This document shows, piece after piece, positions 46,691 to 56,956 of a stretch of 64,000 bases of DNA (the stretch's first letter is position 1; each line of letters begins with the position of its first letter). Source of the DNA: Ovis canadensis (taxonomy: Eukaryota; Chordata; Mammalia; Artiodactyla; Bovidae); assembly GCF_042477335.2 (NCBI RefSeq), contig NC_091247.1, positions 40,847,501 to 40,911,500 of the forward strand. Direction: 5' to 3'. The notes beneath the pieces were generated by a model that was given only the letters and a program-made list of their open reading frames with translations, ran no database searches and was not told the DNA's origin. A program made the position numbers and the translations under genes.

Positions 46691-47045
46691 CTTCCGTAAG
46701 TCTGGGACCCTCCATCCATAGAGAGCCATCTGGCTCACTCCCTCATGTTCTTTTGGTGTCTGCGCAAATGTCACTCATTCAATGAGGACCTCACTGACCA
46801 CTATCTAAACAGTAACACCATTCCCATCCCTGTCACTCTCTCTCTCCCTTCCTCTGCTTTCTTTTCTCCATAGAACTTATCACCAATTATGTGTATGAGT
46901 TCATTTGCTTATTTTTGTCTGCTCTCACTAGACCCTAAGCCCTACAAGGGCAAGCATTTTGTCTGCCTTCAGTGCTGTGATCATAACACCCCTCAAAATG
47001 CTTGGCACATAGTAGATGTTCAATAAACACTTTAAAAAATACATG
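46691..47045 (+). repeat. L2 LINE 3' end
   Basis: 'gcgcaaatgtcactcattc', 'gaggacctcactgaccacta', 'cttatcaccaattatgtgta', 'agccctacaagggcaagca' and 'cttggcacatagtagatgtt' with 'caataaacactt' form a textbook sense L2 3' end. Confidence 0.85.
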
Positions 47046-47050
47046 AAACA

Positions 47051-47474
47051 AAGAATGAACCAGCAAAATAGATAGAAGGGATAAAAAGGAGCAGCCAAAG
47101 AAATAGGAAGAAAACATGGAGGTATCTCAGAAGCTAAAAGAGAAAAGTGTTTGAAAAGAAGCACCCATGGTCAAACAAAATGCATGCTGCCAAGGGGTTC
47201 AGGAAGATACCTATGCAACAAGTCCATCAGATTTGGCATTGTGAGAATAACTGCTTATGTTAAAGAGAGCAGTTTCAGTGTAGTGCTGGGTGCAGAAGTC
47301 AGAATGATTAGGGTTGAGGAAGGACTAGGAGGTAAGGGAGTGGAAAAAAAAACAGTAGCTAACTAGACTAAAGAGTTTTGCTGTGAAGGAGAGTACTGAT
47401 ATAAGGCAGTTAAGAAGGAAGAATATGAGATCAAGGGAGGGTGCATTAATACTTTTTGCTTTGGCTTTTTAAAA
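47051..47474. other. Unique sequence
   Basis: Purine-rich, with no gene or repeat recognised. Confidence 0.4.
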
Positions 47475-47835
47475 TAGTGTACCAGTCATCTCCTGCCACG
47501 ATAATGCTGCTTAACAGACAACCACACAACCTGAGCAGCATTCGACAACACACATCTTTTGCTTCTCCATCTGGTGTGGTGAGGTAGGTGGCTTGGCCTC
47601 ACATCTGGATTTGGGATGGTTGTAGGCTGGCCTCAGCTAGGGTAACTCAAGTATGTTCCACGTGTTTCTCATCTGCCAGCAGGTGACTCCAGACATGTTC
47701 TCACTGTGATGGCTGAGACACAGAAAGGGAAAGAGCAAGTCCTCTTGAGTCCTAGGTTCAAAACAGGCTTCCTGTCACTTTCTCTTCATTCTGTTGACTA
47801 AAGCAAGTGGAGAGGTCAGCTAGATTCAAATGTGA
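47475..47835 (-). repeat. Probable MaLR-like LTR relic
   Basis: 'gttccacgtgtttctcatct', 'gccagcaggtgactcc' and 'cctgtcactttctcttcatt' resemble antisense LTR-type medium repeats. The family is uncertain. Confidence 0.35.
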
Positions 47836-48740
47836 GGTATTCCAGTTCCTGTTGCTATGAAACAAGCTACTCCCAAACTTAACTTCAGAAAATTCAGTTC
47901 AGTTCAGTCTCTTTGTCGTGTCCAACTCTTTGCGACCCCATGGACTGCAGCACGCCAAGCTTCCCTGACCATCACCAACTCCCACAGCTTACTCAAACTT
48001 ATGTCCATCAAGTCGGTGATGCCATCGAACCATCTCATCCCCTGTCATCCCCTTCTCCTCCTGTCTTCAATCTTTCCCAGCATCAGGATCTTTTCCAATG
48101 AGTCAGTTCCTCACATCAAGCGGCCAAAGTATTGGAGTTTCAGCTTCAGCATCAGTCCTTGCAATGAATATTCAGGACTGATTTCCTTTAGGATGGACTG
48201 GCTGGATCTCTTTGCAGTTCAAGGGACTCTCAAGAGTCTTCTCCAACACCACACTTCAAAAGCATCAATTCTTTGGCTCTCAGCTTTCTTTATAGTCCAG
48301 CTCTCACTACCATTTTATTATCCTTACAATTTCTCTGAGTCAAAAGTTCAGAGAAGGCATGGTAGGGTTGGCTTGCCTCTGCCCCTTGGTGTCTGGTTCC
48401 TAGTTGGTAAGATGCTAAGGCCAGAGGCTGAAATCATGTGAAGGCATCTTTACTTACGTTTGACAGTGATGTCAGTTGTCAACTATGACTGCAGCTGGAA
48501 CTGTGGGCTGGAGCACAGCCCGTGGCTTCCCCACATGGGCCGGGCTCTCTCACAGTATGACAAAATAATTGGATTTCTTCCATGGCAGTTATGAGATCTG
48601 AAGGCTGGTGTCCCAGTGTACAAGGCAGAAGCTATGTCTCCTTTTATTACCTAGCCTCGGAAGTCATGCAATGTCACTTCTGACACATTCAATTGGTTAC
48701 AAACCAATTCTCAAGCCTTCCTCAGATTCTAAGAGAGAGG
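47836..48740 (-). repeat. MLT1-type LTR split by BovB
   Basis: The left piece, 'cctgttgctatgaaacaagc' with 'tactcccaaacttaac', is the reverse of the MLT1 3' end. The right piece continues after the BovB with 'attttattatccttacaatt' and ends with 'attacctagcctcggaagtc' and 'attcaattggttac'. The host LTR is thus older than BovB. Confidence 0.6.
47895..48307 (-). mobile_element. BovB 3' fragment, older subtype
   Basis: It starts with the terminal 'cagttcagttcag' array and runs to 'ctctcac'. 'tgaatattcaggactgattt' marks the same older subtype as the copy at 45994. It has inserted within an MLT1-type LTR. The long plus-strand frame over it (47857-48441) is an antisense shadow. Confidence 0.9.
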
Positions 48741-49879
48741 AATGATACTCTAGTGCTTAACAGGGGAAATTCAAGAGATGGTTACAGGTACATTTATAAG
48801 TGTGGGACTGAGAAGAAAACAGATATAGTAGTTTACTTGCTAATATTTCCTTGGGAAATGTAAACCTAGCTGCATATCATTGGGTGTTGCTTCTCCGTGT
48901 CTACTCTTTCTGAGAGCAGCTGACATAGACTAGAAGGCTCTTTACCCTAATAGAAAAGAAAAAGTAATTTTAACATGAAACTGGAGTCTCCAGGAGTTTG
49001 TCTAAACTGACTCTATCTAGTTGATTTTGAGGTTAAGTCCCTGAAGATTCTTGGAGATGGCTGCTGTGAAAACTTCTTTACAAATTTAAAAGCTGTAACA
49101 AAGAGAATATAAATTCAGGTCTTAACAATCATGTGTTACAGGGGTTGGGTCTATATATTTGACTCAGTGCTACCCAGGGCTTCTCCTGAAATATTTCTAG
49201 GGTAACTTTGGTGTCCAGAAACTCCAGTATAATAATGTCTCTCAGACCATACTGACTGCAGATTAATTTTGCAAAAACCTATAAGACATTTAGGTCTTTG
49301 CAGTTATTTGATTATTTAATTTAATTTAAGCCATAGATATTTGTATGGGAGTCCTCTTATTATTTCATTTGTCAATTTACTTAAAACTTGCCATTATTTC
49401 AACAAATTAGATTTGGGATATGCTAAACCTAAGAAGCTTAGGGAATAAATGATACTTTAAAAAGTAAACTTTGCCTTTTCTGTGGCTTTTCTGAACTAAA
49501 ACATTGAAAATAAGCTGACATCTGTTGTAAATTTATGCTGCAAATTTGTATTCTCTAAAACCATATACAATTATATAATAAACATATACAATGAATCATA
49601 TGCATATATATTATACATTGATATAAACAAAATATCTAAGAATAGTTTACTTATTTTTAAAAGAAAAAGTTTCAATTCTTTTGTGTTACATGTTGGCTTT
49701 AAATGACAAAGTTGATGTTGAGTTATTGACAAAATATACTGTTTGAAGAAGATGGTATTTTTGTGACTAGAGAGAGAAGTAGTTTTATAAATATCACCAA
49801 ATATTATAAATATTTATAAAATATTTTGTAGTTTAAAATTTTTTTTGAATGATTCTTGGTATAGCCATATTTGGTATGT
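48741..49879. other. AT-rich unique sequence
   Basis: No repeat or coding motif was recognised; a tata-rich patch lies at 49560-49620. Confidence 0.4.
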
Positions 49880-49990
49880 AAGGCAGGCATTATTGTTTTA
49901 TACTCATAGATGTAAAAGCTGAGGATCAAAATATTTAAATGACCTAGTTCTACAATTTAAAAAATGGCAGAACTAGAATCTAAACCTTGT
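49880..49990 (-). repeat. MIR SINE relic
   Basis: 'aggcaggcattattgtttta', 'gatgtaaaagctgaggatca' and 'tggcagaactagaatctaaa' follow antisense MIR. Confidence 0.6.
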
Positions 49991-50051
49991 TTCTATTTTA
50001 CCCCACTAAGTGGACTATTATATTTATAAATATATGCCTAAATTTACACAT

Positions 50052-50309
50052 CTCTATTGCTATTGCTAAGTCACTTCAGTCGTGTCCGACTCTGTGTGAC
50101 CCCATAGACGGCAGCCCACCAGGCTCCCCCGTCCCTGGGATTCTCCAGGCAAGAACAGTGGATTGGGTTGCCATTTCCTTCTCCAATGCATAAAAGTGAA
50201 AGTGAAGTCGCTCAGTCGTGTCTGACTCCTAGCGACCCCATGGACTGCAGCCTACCAGCCTCCTCCATCCATGAGATTTTCTAGGCACAAGTACTGGAGT
50301 GGGGTGCCA
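50052..50309 (-). mobile_element. Bov-A2 SINE dimer
   Basis: Two monomers are joined by 'ccaatgcataaaagtgaaag'. The (ctg)n start is degenerate ('attgctattgctaag'). The duplication ttacacat lies at 50044-50051 and 50310-50317. Confidence 0.92.
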
Positions 50310-50317
50310 TTACACAT

Positions 50318-52606
50318 ATGCAATCATACAGGTCAATTTTACATAATCCATAGTCACATGTCTAATTGTATGCATATCTATAGAATTGAATATATTCATA
50401 ATTATTTGGATTTTAAGAAAAATCACTCATATTTTTATGTTAGAAATGTATGCTTATATTTATTTTTCCATCTCCCTATTAAACTTCCATTTGATATTTG
50501 AGACTATGCTTATATTCAGTACATGCATTTATAAAAAAGTATTTAAAAGATGATAGCTACTAAAGATGCCTTTACATTTTTAAAAGTTGAACAAACACAG
50601 AACTTCAGTGTTCAGACTTGGCATTCCATCCACTCCCTTTTTGGAGTTAAAGGGATTCAGCCGTTAAAGTCCATGAAAATTTATGAGGAGGAGCCAAGAC
50701 AGAGAAAACAGTGTTTATACATAATCCACCCTTGACCTCAACAAAGCTTTTGATAAAGTACAACATGTAAGACTTTGTGCATAGACTTGAGGGCAAAGAA
50801 CTTAGGAAAAAACCCAAATGGCCAGGAGTTTGCAAAAAAAAAAATGTGCGTGTAAGTGAAAAGGAGCTGACAGATGCAGGCAAGGCAAAGAGGGTCTCCA
50901 GGATGTTTTTTTCCAATACTGATCCAGTAGAAGGAAAGAGGAAAGAGTCAATAATACCAAACTAGAAAAGTTCAGGCCTATATCCACAAAAGGCGAATAT
51001 ATATATTTTAACCCAAATAACTTTACTATCTGAGGAGTAGAGTAAGGAAAGGGGGGGGGGGGGTGGGTTCCAACATTTATTAGTGTCTCAAACTCATAGT
51101 GAAGTCTCATGTACTTTTGACTCACTGTACCTCTAGAATTCTAAGAGGCCATTCTTTGAAAGATAAAGCACAAAGGAACATTTAGTAATAGTCTTTTGAG
51201 GGACAAACACTACCTCTAATGTGCTTGATAAGTTTAGAATACACTCTGGTTGCAGACATGTGAAAATGTGAGGGTGAGAAGGTGGGCAGTGCATCTTAAA
51301 ATCAAGGAAATAAGGTTAATATTTGACTTGAACCACCTGGATTAAGAGAAAAATGTATTTCGTGAATAGTACTCAAATGATAACAAGATTGAACAATCAG
51401 CAGAACTCTCAGTGTGGTACAATTAAACCAGCAGTTAAATAATCTAGCATACAAGTGCTTAAACAAGCAAACAATCACTGCCCGATCACTACTCAATGCA
51501 CAGAATGTGAATCACAAGAAATTATTTCTGCATTATTGAAGGGAAAAGCCATATTGTGCTCAATTCTGGTTGATGTATTCCATATAAGGATATCAGAGAA
51601 AATGAGAAGTTTATGGCAGAAGGTAGATAAAATTATTCAGTGATTCAAGGAAATTTATTATAGAGGAAAAGTACAAAAATTAGGTGTGCCTGTGATGACC
51701 TCATTGAGGGAAGCAAGGATGACAAGCCTTGCAAGGGTAGATTCCCTGAAGAGATCTGCATTTAGAACAACCAAAAAGGGAAGCACCAAATCACCGAGAG
51801 AGCCAACCATGTGCTACATTTAACTGATATTTCTCATCTATACACTGATATTAGCTAACACTGGAAAGAAAGGGTTCTGAAAAGTGATTAAGATGAACGT
51901 CAACAGTCCAAACAGGGGTCTGATTAAGGATTCAGAAGGAGAAAAAGAAACACTTAATGAAGGCATATCTTTTAAAATTGTACTTCATCTGGGCTTTTGA
52001 ATGACCCTGAATCAACATTTTACTTAGGAAGAAAAAAAGGCACACCTGTATTGTCTGGAGCTGGCATGTGAATGCAGGCTCTGAGTAGATTTTGTCGCTA
52101 AGTTTTAGTAGAAGGGAAATTATTTTTCTTTGTTTATCCTTGGGATCAAAATATTACATGGAATGACGAGACCTAAGTGGTTTGAGTGGTTTGTTATAGC
52201 TGCTGTTCAGACATCACATTTTGGCTGTTACACTCGACACTTGATGACTTTCAGAATCATCTCTCAGAATCAGCCCCAATATAACCCTTGAGATTAGACC
52301 TGTATGAGATTCCTCAGGTGCCTGCTCCATCTCTTATTTCAGTCATTTTTATCTGGATGACAGTGATTTCAGCTTTGAATGAAGGAGACCAGAAGAGGTT
52401 AACATGCTCAAACTTTATAAACCCAGAATAAAAGTGAACAATAGCTAAAGGAAATACTCATTTGATATAAAAAGTTGATCAGGACATCTCTTCAGAATAT
52501 TTCTACACTAGCCTTGGCATTCAAGAAGCAGATTTGCATTCTATTAAAAAGAACCCTCAAGAAAGCCCAGAATTATTTAGAAAATAACAAATGCAACCTG
52601 AATGTC
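50318..52606. other. Unique sequence with a possible RT scrap
   Basis: No gene. 50731-50766 decodes to an RT-motif-A-like peptide, and a G13 run lies at 51051-51063. The remainder has no recognised family, though ancient LINE sequence is possible. Confidence 0.4.
51051..51067 (+). repeat. G-run, G-quadruplex-capable
   Basis: Thirteen G, then t and ggg. Confidence 0.85.
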
Positions 52607-52616
52607 CTTAAGCCTT

Positions 52617-53673
52617 CAGTTCAGTTCAGTTCAGTCGCTCAGTCGTGTCCAACTCTTGTGACCCAGTGAATCGCAGCACACCAGGCCTCCCTGTTCATCA
52701 CTGTCTCCTGGAGTTCACTCAGACTCGCATCCATTGAGTCAGTGATGCCATCCAGCCATCTCATCCTCTATCGTCCCCTTCTCCTCCTGCTCCCAATCCC
52801 TCCCAGCGTCAAAGTCTTTTCCAATGAGTCAACTCTTCTCATGAGGTGGCCAAAGTACTGGAGTTTCAGCCTTAGCATCATTCCTTCCAAAGAAATCCCA
52901 GGGCTGATCTCCTTCAGAATGGACTGGTTGGATCTCCTTGCAGTCCAAGGGACTCTCAAGAGTCTTCTCCAACACCATAGTTCAAAAGCATCAATTCTTC
53001 TTCACAGTCTAACTCTCACATCCTTACGTGACCACAGAAAAAACCATAGCCTTGACTAGACATACCTTAGTCGGCAAAGTAATGTCTGCTTTTGAATATG
53101 CTATCTAGGTTGGTCATAACTTTTCTTCCAAGGAGTAAGTGTCTTTTAATTTCATGGCTGCAGTCACCATTTGCAGTGATTTGGGAGCCCAACAAAATAA
53201 AGTCTGACACTGTTTCTACTGTTTCCCCATCTATTTCCCATGAAGTGATGGGACCGGATGCCATGATCTTTGTTTTCTGAATGTTGAGCTTTAAGCCAAC
53301 TTTTTCACTCCTCTTTCACTTTCATCAAGAGGCTTTTTAGTTCCTCTTCACTTTCTGTCATAAGGGTGGTGTCATCTGCATATCTGAAGTTATTGATATT
53401 TCTCCCGGCGATCTTGATTCCAGCTTGTGTTTCTTCCAGTCCAGCGTTTCTCATGATGTACTCTGCATAGAAGTTAAATAAGCAGGGTGACAATATACAG
53501 CCTTGACGTATTCCTTTTCCTGTTTGGAACCAGTCTGTTGTTCCATGTCCTGTTCTAACTGTTGCTTCTTGGCCTGCATATAGATTTCTCAAGAGGCAGG
53601 TTAAGTGGTCTGGTATTCCCATCTCTTTCAGAAATTTCCACAGTTTATTGTGATCCACACAGTCAAAGGCTTA
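52617..53673 (-). mobile_element. BovB, 1.06 kb, 5'-truncated
   Basis: It begins with the terminal 'cagttcagttcagttcag' array and runs through the C-terminal region into the RT domain, stopping at the codons for 'DHNKLW'. The 10-bp duplication cttaagcctt lies at 52607-52616 and 53674-53683. Frameshifts separate the C-terminal part (52768-52959) from the RT part. Confidence 0.93.
53305..53658 (-). pseudogene. BovB reverse transcriptase fragment
   Basis: 117 codons of the RT domain are open. They start just after motif A ('DHNKLWKFLKEMGIPDHLT'), then motif B ('GKGIRQGCILSPCLFNFY') at about residues 47-64, and motif C 'YADD' at about residue 94, the catalytic Asp pair. The first catalytic Asp of motif A is cut off by the 5' truncation and the frame breaks after 'KVKEE'. 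It is therefore inactive. RTE-type RT uses a nicked target as primer. Confidence 0.92.
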
Positions 53674-53683
53674 CTTAAGCCTT

Positions 53684-54439
53684 ACCATTCTGTAATTTTG
53701 AATAAGGTCATATTAACAGAAATGGCCAATATTCTTGGAGTTAAAGAGGCTTTTCTTAAACACCCAGAAACCTTAATGACAGGAATGCATATTCTATTTC
53801 CTAAACTTTTTAAACTTTTCTATAACCAAAGGCAATATTAACAGAATTGAGAGAAAAATGACAAAATGCTAAAATTCATTTTAAACCTATATAGAAAGTT
53901 ATCTTAATATAGAACTCTATGATCTTAAAATATAGAAGCGCTTGCAAAGCAAGAAGAAAGATGGATAATTGGGGGAAAAAAATGAAAAAGTGATAGACAA
54001 AACAGATGTTCAAGTACATATCAAAGCAATGAAAAATGAAATAGCAAAATAATATGTTTTGCCTCTCATAATAATCAATTGCTAGTAATCTGAACTGAGC
54101 AGGGTGTTGGGGAAATAGTGAACTCTTAAATGGGAGATGAGATTTTAAATTGGAACATTTCTAGACAATCTAGTAAGATAAATAAAAATTTTTAAATGTT
54201 CTGGCCAATGAATTGTATGAAGAGTGCTATGTGTCACTTCTGGGTTGGAACATTGAATTGCCCATTCAAGAACCCCCAAAATGCACTTTTTCCCTCTGGT
54301 ACAGGAATGAACAATGTTCAAAATAGGATGACTTCCTCAGAATGGGTCTCAAAGAGACTAGATGAATAAAGAGACCTCTGTCAATGTGTGATGAACATAC
54401 AATAATAACAAAAAATGAACTTATATTGTTTCATCCATT
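53684..54439. other. AT-rich unique sequence
   Basis: 53860-54060 resembles low-complexity LINE-like text only vaguely. No gene was recognised. Confidence 0.35.
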
Positions 54440-54561
54440 GAGATTTTAGGGTTTTTTGTCTCACAACAAAACTGAGCTTATCCTGAAAGATATATCTTCT
54501 AAGACACCGTGTGAGAATCTACCTGGAGTATATACACAGGAGCAGAATTGGCCCACATGTC

Positions 54562-54698
54562 TTTTTTTTCCTCACGTTTTGCCTGCACCTCACAGCATGT
54601 GGAATCTTAATTCTCCGACCAGGGATCAAACTCCACTTCCCCCAGCCCCCCACCACACTGGAAGGCAGAGTCTTAAACACTAGACTGGCAGGGAAGTT
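54562..54698 (-). mobile_element. tRNA-Glu SINE (CHR/SINE2 type)
   Basis: It starts with T8, then 'cagcatgtggaatcttaatt', 'accagggatcaaactccact' and 'gagtcttaaacactagactg', ending 'gcagggaagt'. This is the reverse of the cetartiodactyl tRNA-Glu SINE with a short body. It is inserted into the L1M. Confidence 0.8.
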
Positions 54699-55215
54699 GG
54701 TATGCATATATCTAGTTTGATTAAGTACTGATATTGCCCTCCAAGATGGCTCCCCCAGTTCATACTCCCTATATGCCCAATCCCTGCCAACATTTGGCAC
54801 TTTCCAGCTTCTAATTCTGGTGAGACTAATTGGTGTAAATGCAAAATTCATTGTTTATTTATTTGCATTTCCCCAATAAAATTAATTTAGGCAATTATTA
54901 TGCTCATTAGCCTTTGGGGGGAGATTTTATTGTCTATAAATTTTTTTGCTCATATCCCTTGTCCACAGTTGCACAGTTGTGTTTTTCTTGTTGATTTGCA
55001 GGACTTCTTTTTATTTTATAGCTAATAATCCCCTGTCAGTTAGAAATGTACAAGTGTCTTCTTGCATTCTGCCATTTATCTAAACACTTTCTCTTTCCAT
55101 GATGACCTTAATTGAACAGAAACCCTTAATTCTGATGAAATCAGGTGCATTAATTTTCTGCCTCATCTTTTGCACTTGGGAATTTTGCTTAAGAAATCCC
55201 CTCCCACTATTAGGT

Positions 55216-55450
55216 TGTTGGTGGTGGTTTAGTCACTAAGTCATGTCTGACTCTTATGTCCCCATGGACTGTTGCCTGCCAGTCTCCTCTGTCCATGGGA
55301 TTTCCCAGGCAAGAGTACTGGAGTGGGTTGTCATTTCATTCTCCAGGAGATCTTTCCCACCCATGGATAGACCCTGCATCTCCTGTATTGCAGGTGGTCT
55401 CCTGCATTGCAGGTGAATTCTATACTGCTGAGCCAACAAGGAAACTCGCC
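55216..55450 (-). mobile_element. Bov-tA SINE nested in L1M
   Basis: It reads 'gttggtggtggtttagtcac' to the tRNA-like head 'gctgagccaacaaggaaact'. A short internal duplication of 'tcctg.attgcaggtg' lies at about 55380-55410. The duplication attaggt lies at 55209-55215 and 55451-55457. Confidence 0.88.
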
Positions 55451-55556
55451 ATTAGGTCACAAGTCTATTTTTACATACCCCAATCTAAAGGCTAGAATGC
55501 TAAAATATTGAAATGTTAAATGTTTCATAATTTCTGGTAGTCTTATTTCACTTTTC

Positions 55557-55785
55557 AGTATTTACTGAGCACTAATTATGTGTCAGGTGTGATGCAAAGT
55601 GTTTCTTTTATTTAATTCTTACAGCATTGTTTTGAGGAGGATACCATTAGAAATTCCATTTTACAGAGAAGAAAATTGAGCTTCAGAGAGGTCATGTAAT
55701 TTCTCAAGGTCCATATAGCTAATAAGCAACAAAACTTGGATTCCAATCAGATCGTCTGACATCAAAATGCCCTTGTTCATAGACA
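55557..55785 (-). repeat. MIR SINE, near full length
   Basis: 'tttactgagcactaattatg', 'ttcttacagcattgttttga', 'ccattttacagagaagaaaa' and 'cttggattccaatcagatcg' follow antisense MIR. Confidence 0.85.
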
Positions 55786-55984
55786 CAAGATAACATGAGT
55801 TCAAGGTTCAATACACTGACATCTGTTTACTGAACATCTATGTGTGTGTGTCACACGCCAAGCAAGCCATGCCCTTGGAAAAGGTAATCATTTTTTAGAT
55901 GTATATATGTGGTAAATATATTTTAAATTTTAAAATTATGTATATATAGTTATATATATGCATACAAGGAAATAGCTTTCCTTT

Positions 55985-56370
55985 TTATTGGCTCAATAAA
56001 CATCTATTAAGCACTTATTTATGCCAGATGTTATGTTAAATGTTGAGATGTGATAATGAACAAGAAAGGGGAGATTTCTGCACTACTGGAGCTTATGGAA
56101 TGAAACAGTGAATTCTTAAATATCACAAGTGTAATTGATTGTGTATGTGCATCCAAAGTGGGGTACAGGGTTCTTGGGAACAAGTAAGGAGGGTATATAC
56201 CCTGGATGGGATCAGGGATTAGCAATGGAGTTTCTGAGGATCAAATATTTGAATTGAGACCTGAGAGGTGAGTTGACCTTAGCCAAACGAAGAGATGAAA
56301 CCAAAACTTGACAGGTAGTGGGAATGGCATGAGTGTTAGACAGGAAAGGTATGCATTTACCCAACAAATC
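55985..56370 (-). repeat. L2 LINE relic, 3' end
   Basis: 'ctattaagcacttatttatg', 'gataatgaacaagaaagggg', 'tactggagcttatggaatga' and 'gagacctgagaggtgagttg' match antisense L2. Confidence 0.75.
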
Positions 56371-56664
56371 CCTGCATATCAGGGTTGTCTCCTGGAAAAG
56401 GAAATAAATAGAGAAAGCCTTGAGTTTCCATAGGATTTAAAAATCCCACAGTTCTTACTCAACATATTCCAGTTTATTGATTAACTTCATGAGGTCAATC
56501 TCTTAATGCAGAGGACTATAAAATATCCATTTGTTCTAATACTAGTTTGTCACCATGGGATTATTTTAATTAAAGGGGTTGATTAAACCTTAATTGTTAA
56601 GTACTTAATTAAAGTAATTGATTCAAATCAAATCAGAGAATCAAGTTTCTCTAATGTTCTACAA
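56371..56664. other. AT-rich unique sequence
   Basis: Many ttaatt motifs occur at 56565-56625. No gene was recognised. Confidence 0.35.
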
Positions 56665-56870
56665 ATATACAAACACATATTCACACACACACGGATACAT
56701 TCTCACACACATACACAGGCAGTAACAAACTCTTACTAAATGTATTCACAGGCATAAACTCACATGCATTCACACCTTCTCATTCATATTTATATGCAAT
56801 AGTGCATCCTCACATTCACATAAGAACCAATAACAGACATTCACACACACATATTCACATCCTAAGGCGT
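56665..56870. repeat. Degenerate attcaca/(ca)n array
   Basis: About seven dispersed 'attcaca' heptamers (for example near 56679, 56743, 56767, 56813, 56839) are mixed with short ca runs. It looks like a decayed minisatellite. Confidence 0.6.
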
Positions 56871-56956
56871 GTAGCTTGGACACATGCACTTCAGCTCTAA
56901 AAGCACAATTCATTTATTTATTCAATTTTTTAACAAGTATTTATTGATTGATTATA

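Larger units (their letters stand above)
54440..55490 (-). repeat. L1M (old L1) 3' region with two nested SINEs
   Basis: Antisense landmarks are 'ggagtatatacacaggagca', 'tattatgctcattagccttt', 'cttgttgatttgcaggactt' and 'catttatctaaacactttct'. It is interrupted by a tRNA-type SINE (54562-54698) and a Bov-tA (55216-55450). Old and non-coding. Confidence 0.7.

Noticed and set aside
47857-48441. 194-codon plus-strand open frame
   Set aside because: It reads the antisense of a BovB C-terminal fragment; similar shadow frames occur over every antisense BovB copy.
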